Part shown: piece by piece, positions 63,865 through 64,000 of the stretch | How positions within the stretch are numbered: the first letter of the stretch is position 1 | How the letters are laid out: every line of letters starts with the position of its first letter | Assembly (NCBI GenBank): GCA_044449065.1 | Contig: JBIOHP010000012.1 | Span: forward strand, 32,887-96,886 | Direction of reading: 5' to 3' | DNA length: 64,000 nucleotides | From: JBIOHP01 sp044449065 | Lineage (GTDB): Bacteria > Bacteroidota > Ignavibacteria > UBA10030 > SZUA-254 | Notes under the pieces: generated by a model | The model's database searches: none | Seen by the model: only the letters and a program-made list of their open reading frames with translations | What the model was told of the DNA's origin: nothing | Made by a program: the position numbers and the translations under genes

Positions 63865-64000
63865 CTAAAATTGGAATTGCAGGGTAAAAGAATGCGTACC
63901 CGGTAAATATTTAAAATTATTATATCCGTAATCCAGCGATCCGTCCACTCCCACCATGTTCAGCTTCATCCCGAAGCCCCCGGTTACATTCTCCTGATCG
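63865..64000 (-). CDS. Second PorV-family gene, 3' end only (runs off the window)
   Basis: The last 135 nt (63866-64000) are identical to the 3' end of the porV at 60371 over the same length (except the stop, TAG here and TAA there). It codes the same barrel end ...PGTHSFTLQFQF. The rest lies beyond the window. It sits upstream of the 776-residue cargo gene, so the order is porV, cargo, porV. Confidence 0.85.
   Translation of the reverse strand, partial: DQENVTGGFGMKLNMVGVDGSLDYGYNNFKYLPGTHSFTLQFQF

Overview
The window looks like chromosomal DNA of a member of the Bacteroidota/Chlorobiota/Ignavibacteriota group, most likely an Ignavibacteria-type organism. Evidence: secreted proteins end in type IX secretion (T9SS) sorting domains of the 'NYPNPFNPTT' style, a PorV-like outer-membrane protein sits beside such a cargo protein, many starts are TTG or GTG, and intergenic spaces hold many small palindromic repeats. 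No plasmid, prophage, CRISPR array or transposase gene was found. The species assignment is inference.

Layout. 45-4314 (minus): dipeptide epimerase, ftsY, pgsA, purF. 5155-6924: a secreted protein with eleven ~29-residue repeats and a T9SS tail. 7667-12871: nadB, coaE, rny, a probable 6S RNA, zapA and a small coiled-coil gene. 12883-19849: a translation block, pheT, pheS, rplT, rpmI, infC (AUU start) and thrS, followed by tRNA-Val, -Leu, -Cys and -Gly. 20706-28119: a CYTH gene and greA, then a tight operon nuoN-nnr-vanZ-tgt-yajC-ribBA. 28654-34509: nuoJ, K, L and M plus an ArsB/NhaD-type antiporter, the membrane arm of complex I. 34979-38098 (plus): polX broken by an in-frame amber codon, a LiaF-like membrane protein, and nth, whose 3' end is repeated twice more downstream. 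38742-40442: two unrecognised genes forming a small accessory island. 40571-49385: a C1B peptidase, two small secreted proteins (one flanked by two ~170-bp direct repeats), a methylmalonyl-CoA mutase catalytic subunit, comEC and an alkaline-phosphatase-fold metalloenzyme. 49544-50883: dtd and prmC. 50970-55726: a partner-switching cassette (two PP2C phosphatases, a kinase/anti-sigma protein and a STAS protein). 55741-58021: a MATE exporter, a TPR membrane protein and tRNA-Arg. 58286-64000: a cell-surface cluster (YCF48-type lipoprotein, PorV-like protein, T9SS cargo, and the start of a second porV whose visible 135 nt match the first exactly).

Most genes are core housekeeping on the minus strand. 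The unusual material lies in the spaces. At least four families of short, terminally inverted repeats occur, including a MITE-like family with two full copies (28476-28634 and 49394-49536) and two partial ones. Other points of interest are the repeated nth tail, the two-gene island beside it, the antiporter inside the nuo cluster, and the orphan partner-switching cassette.
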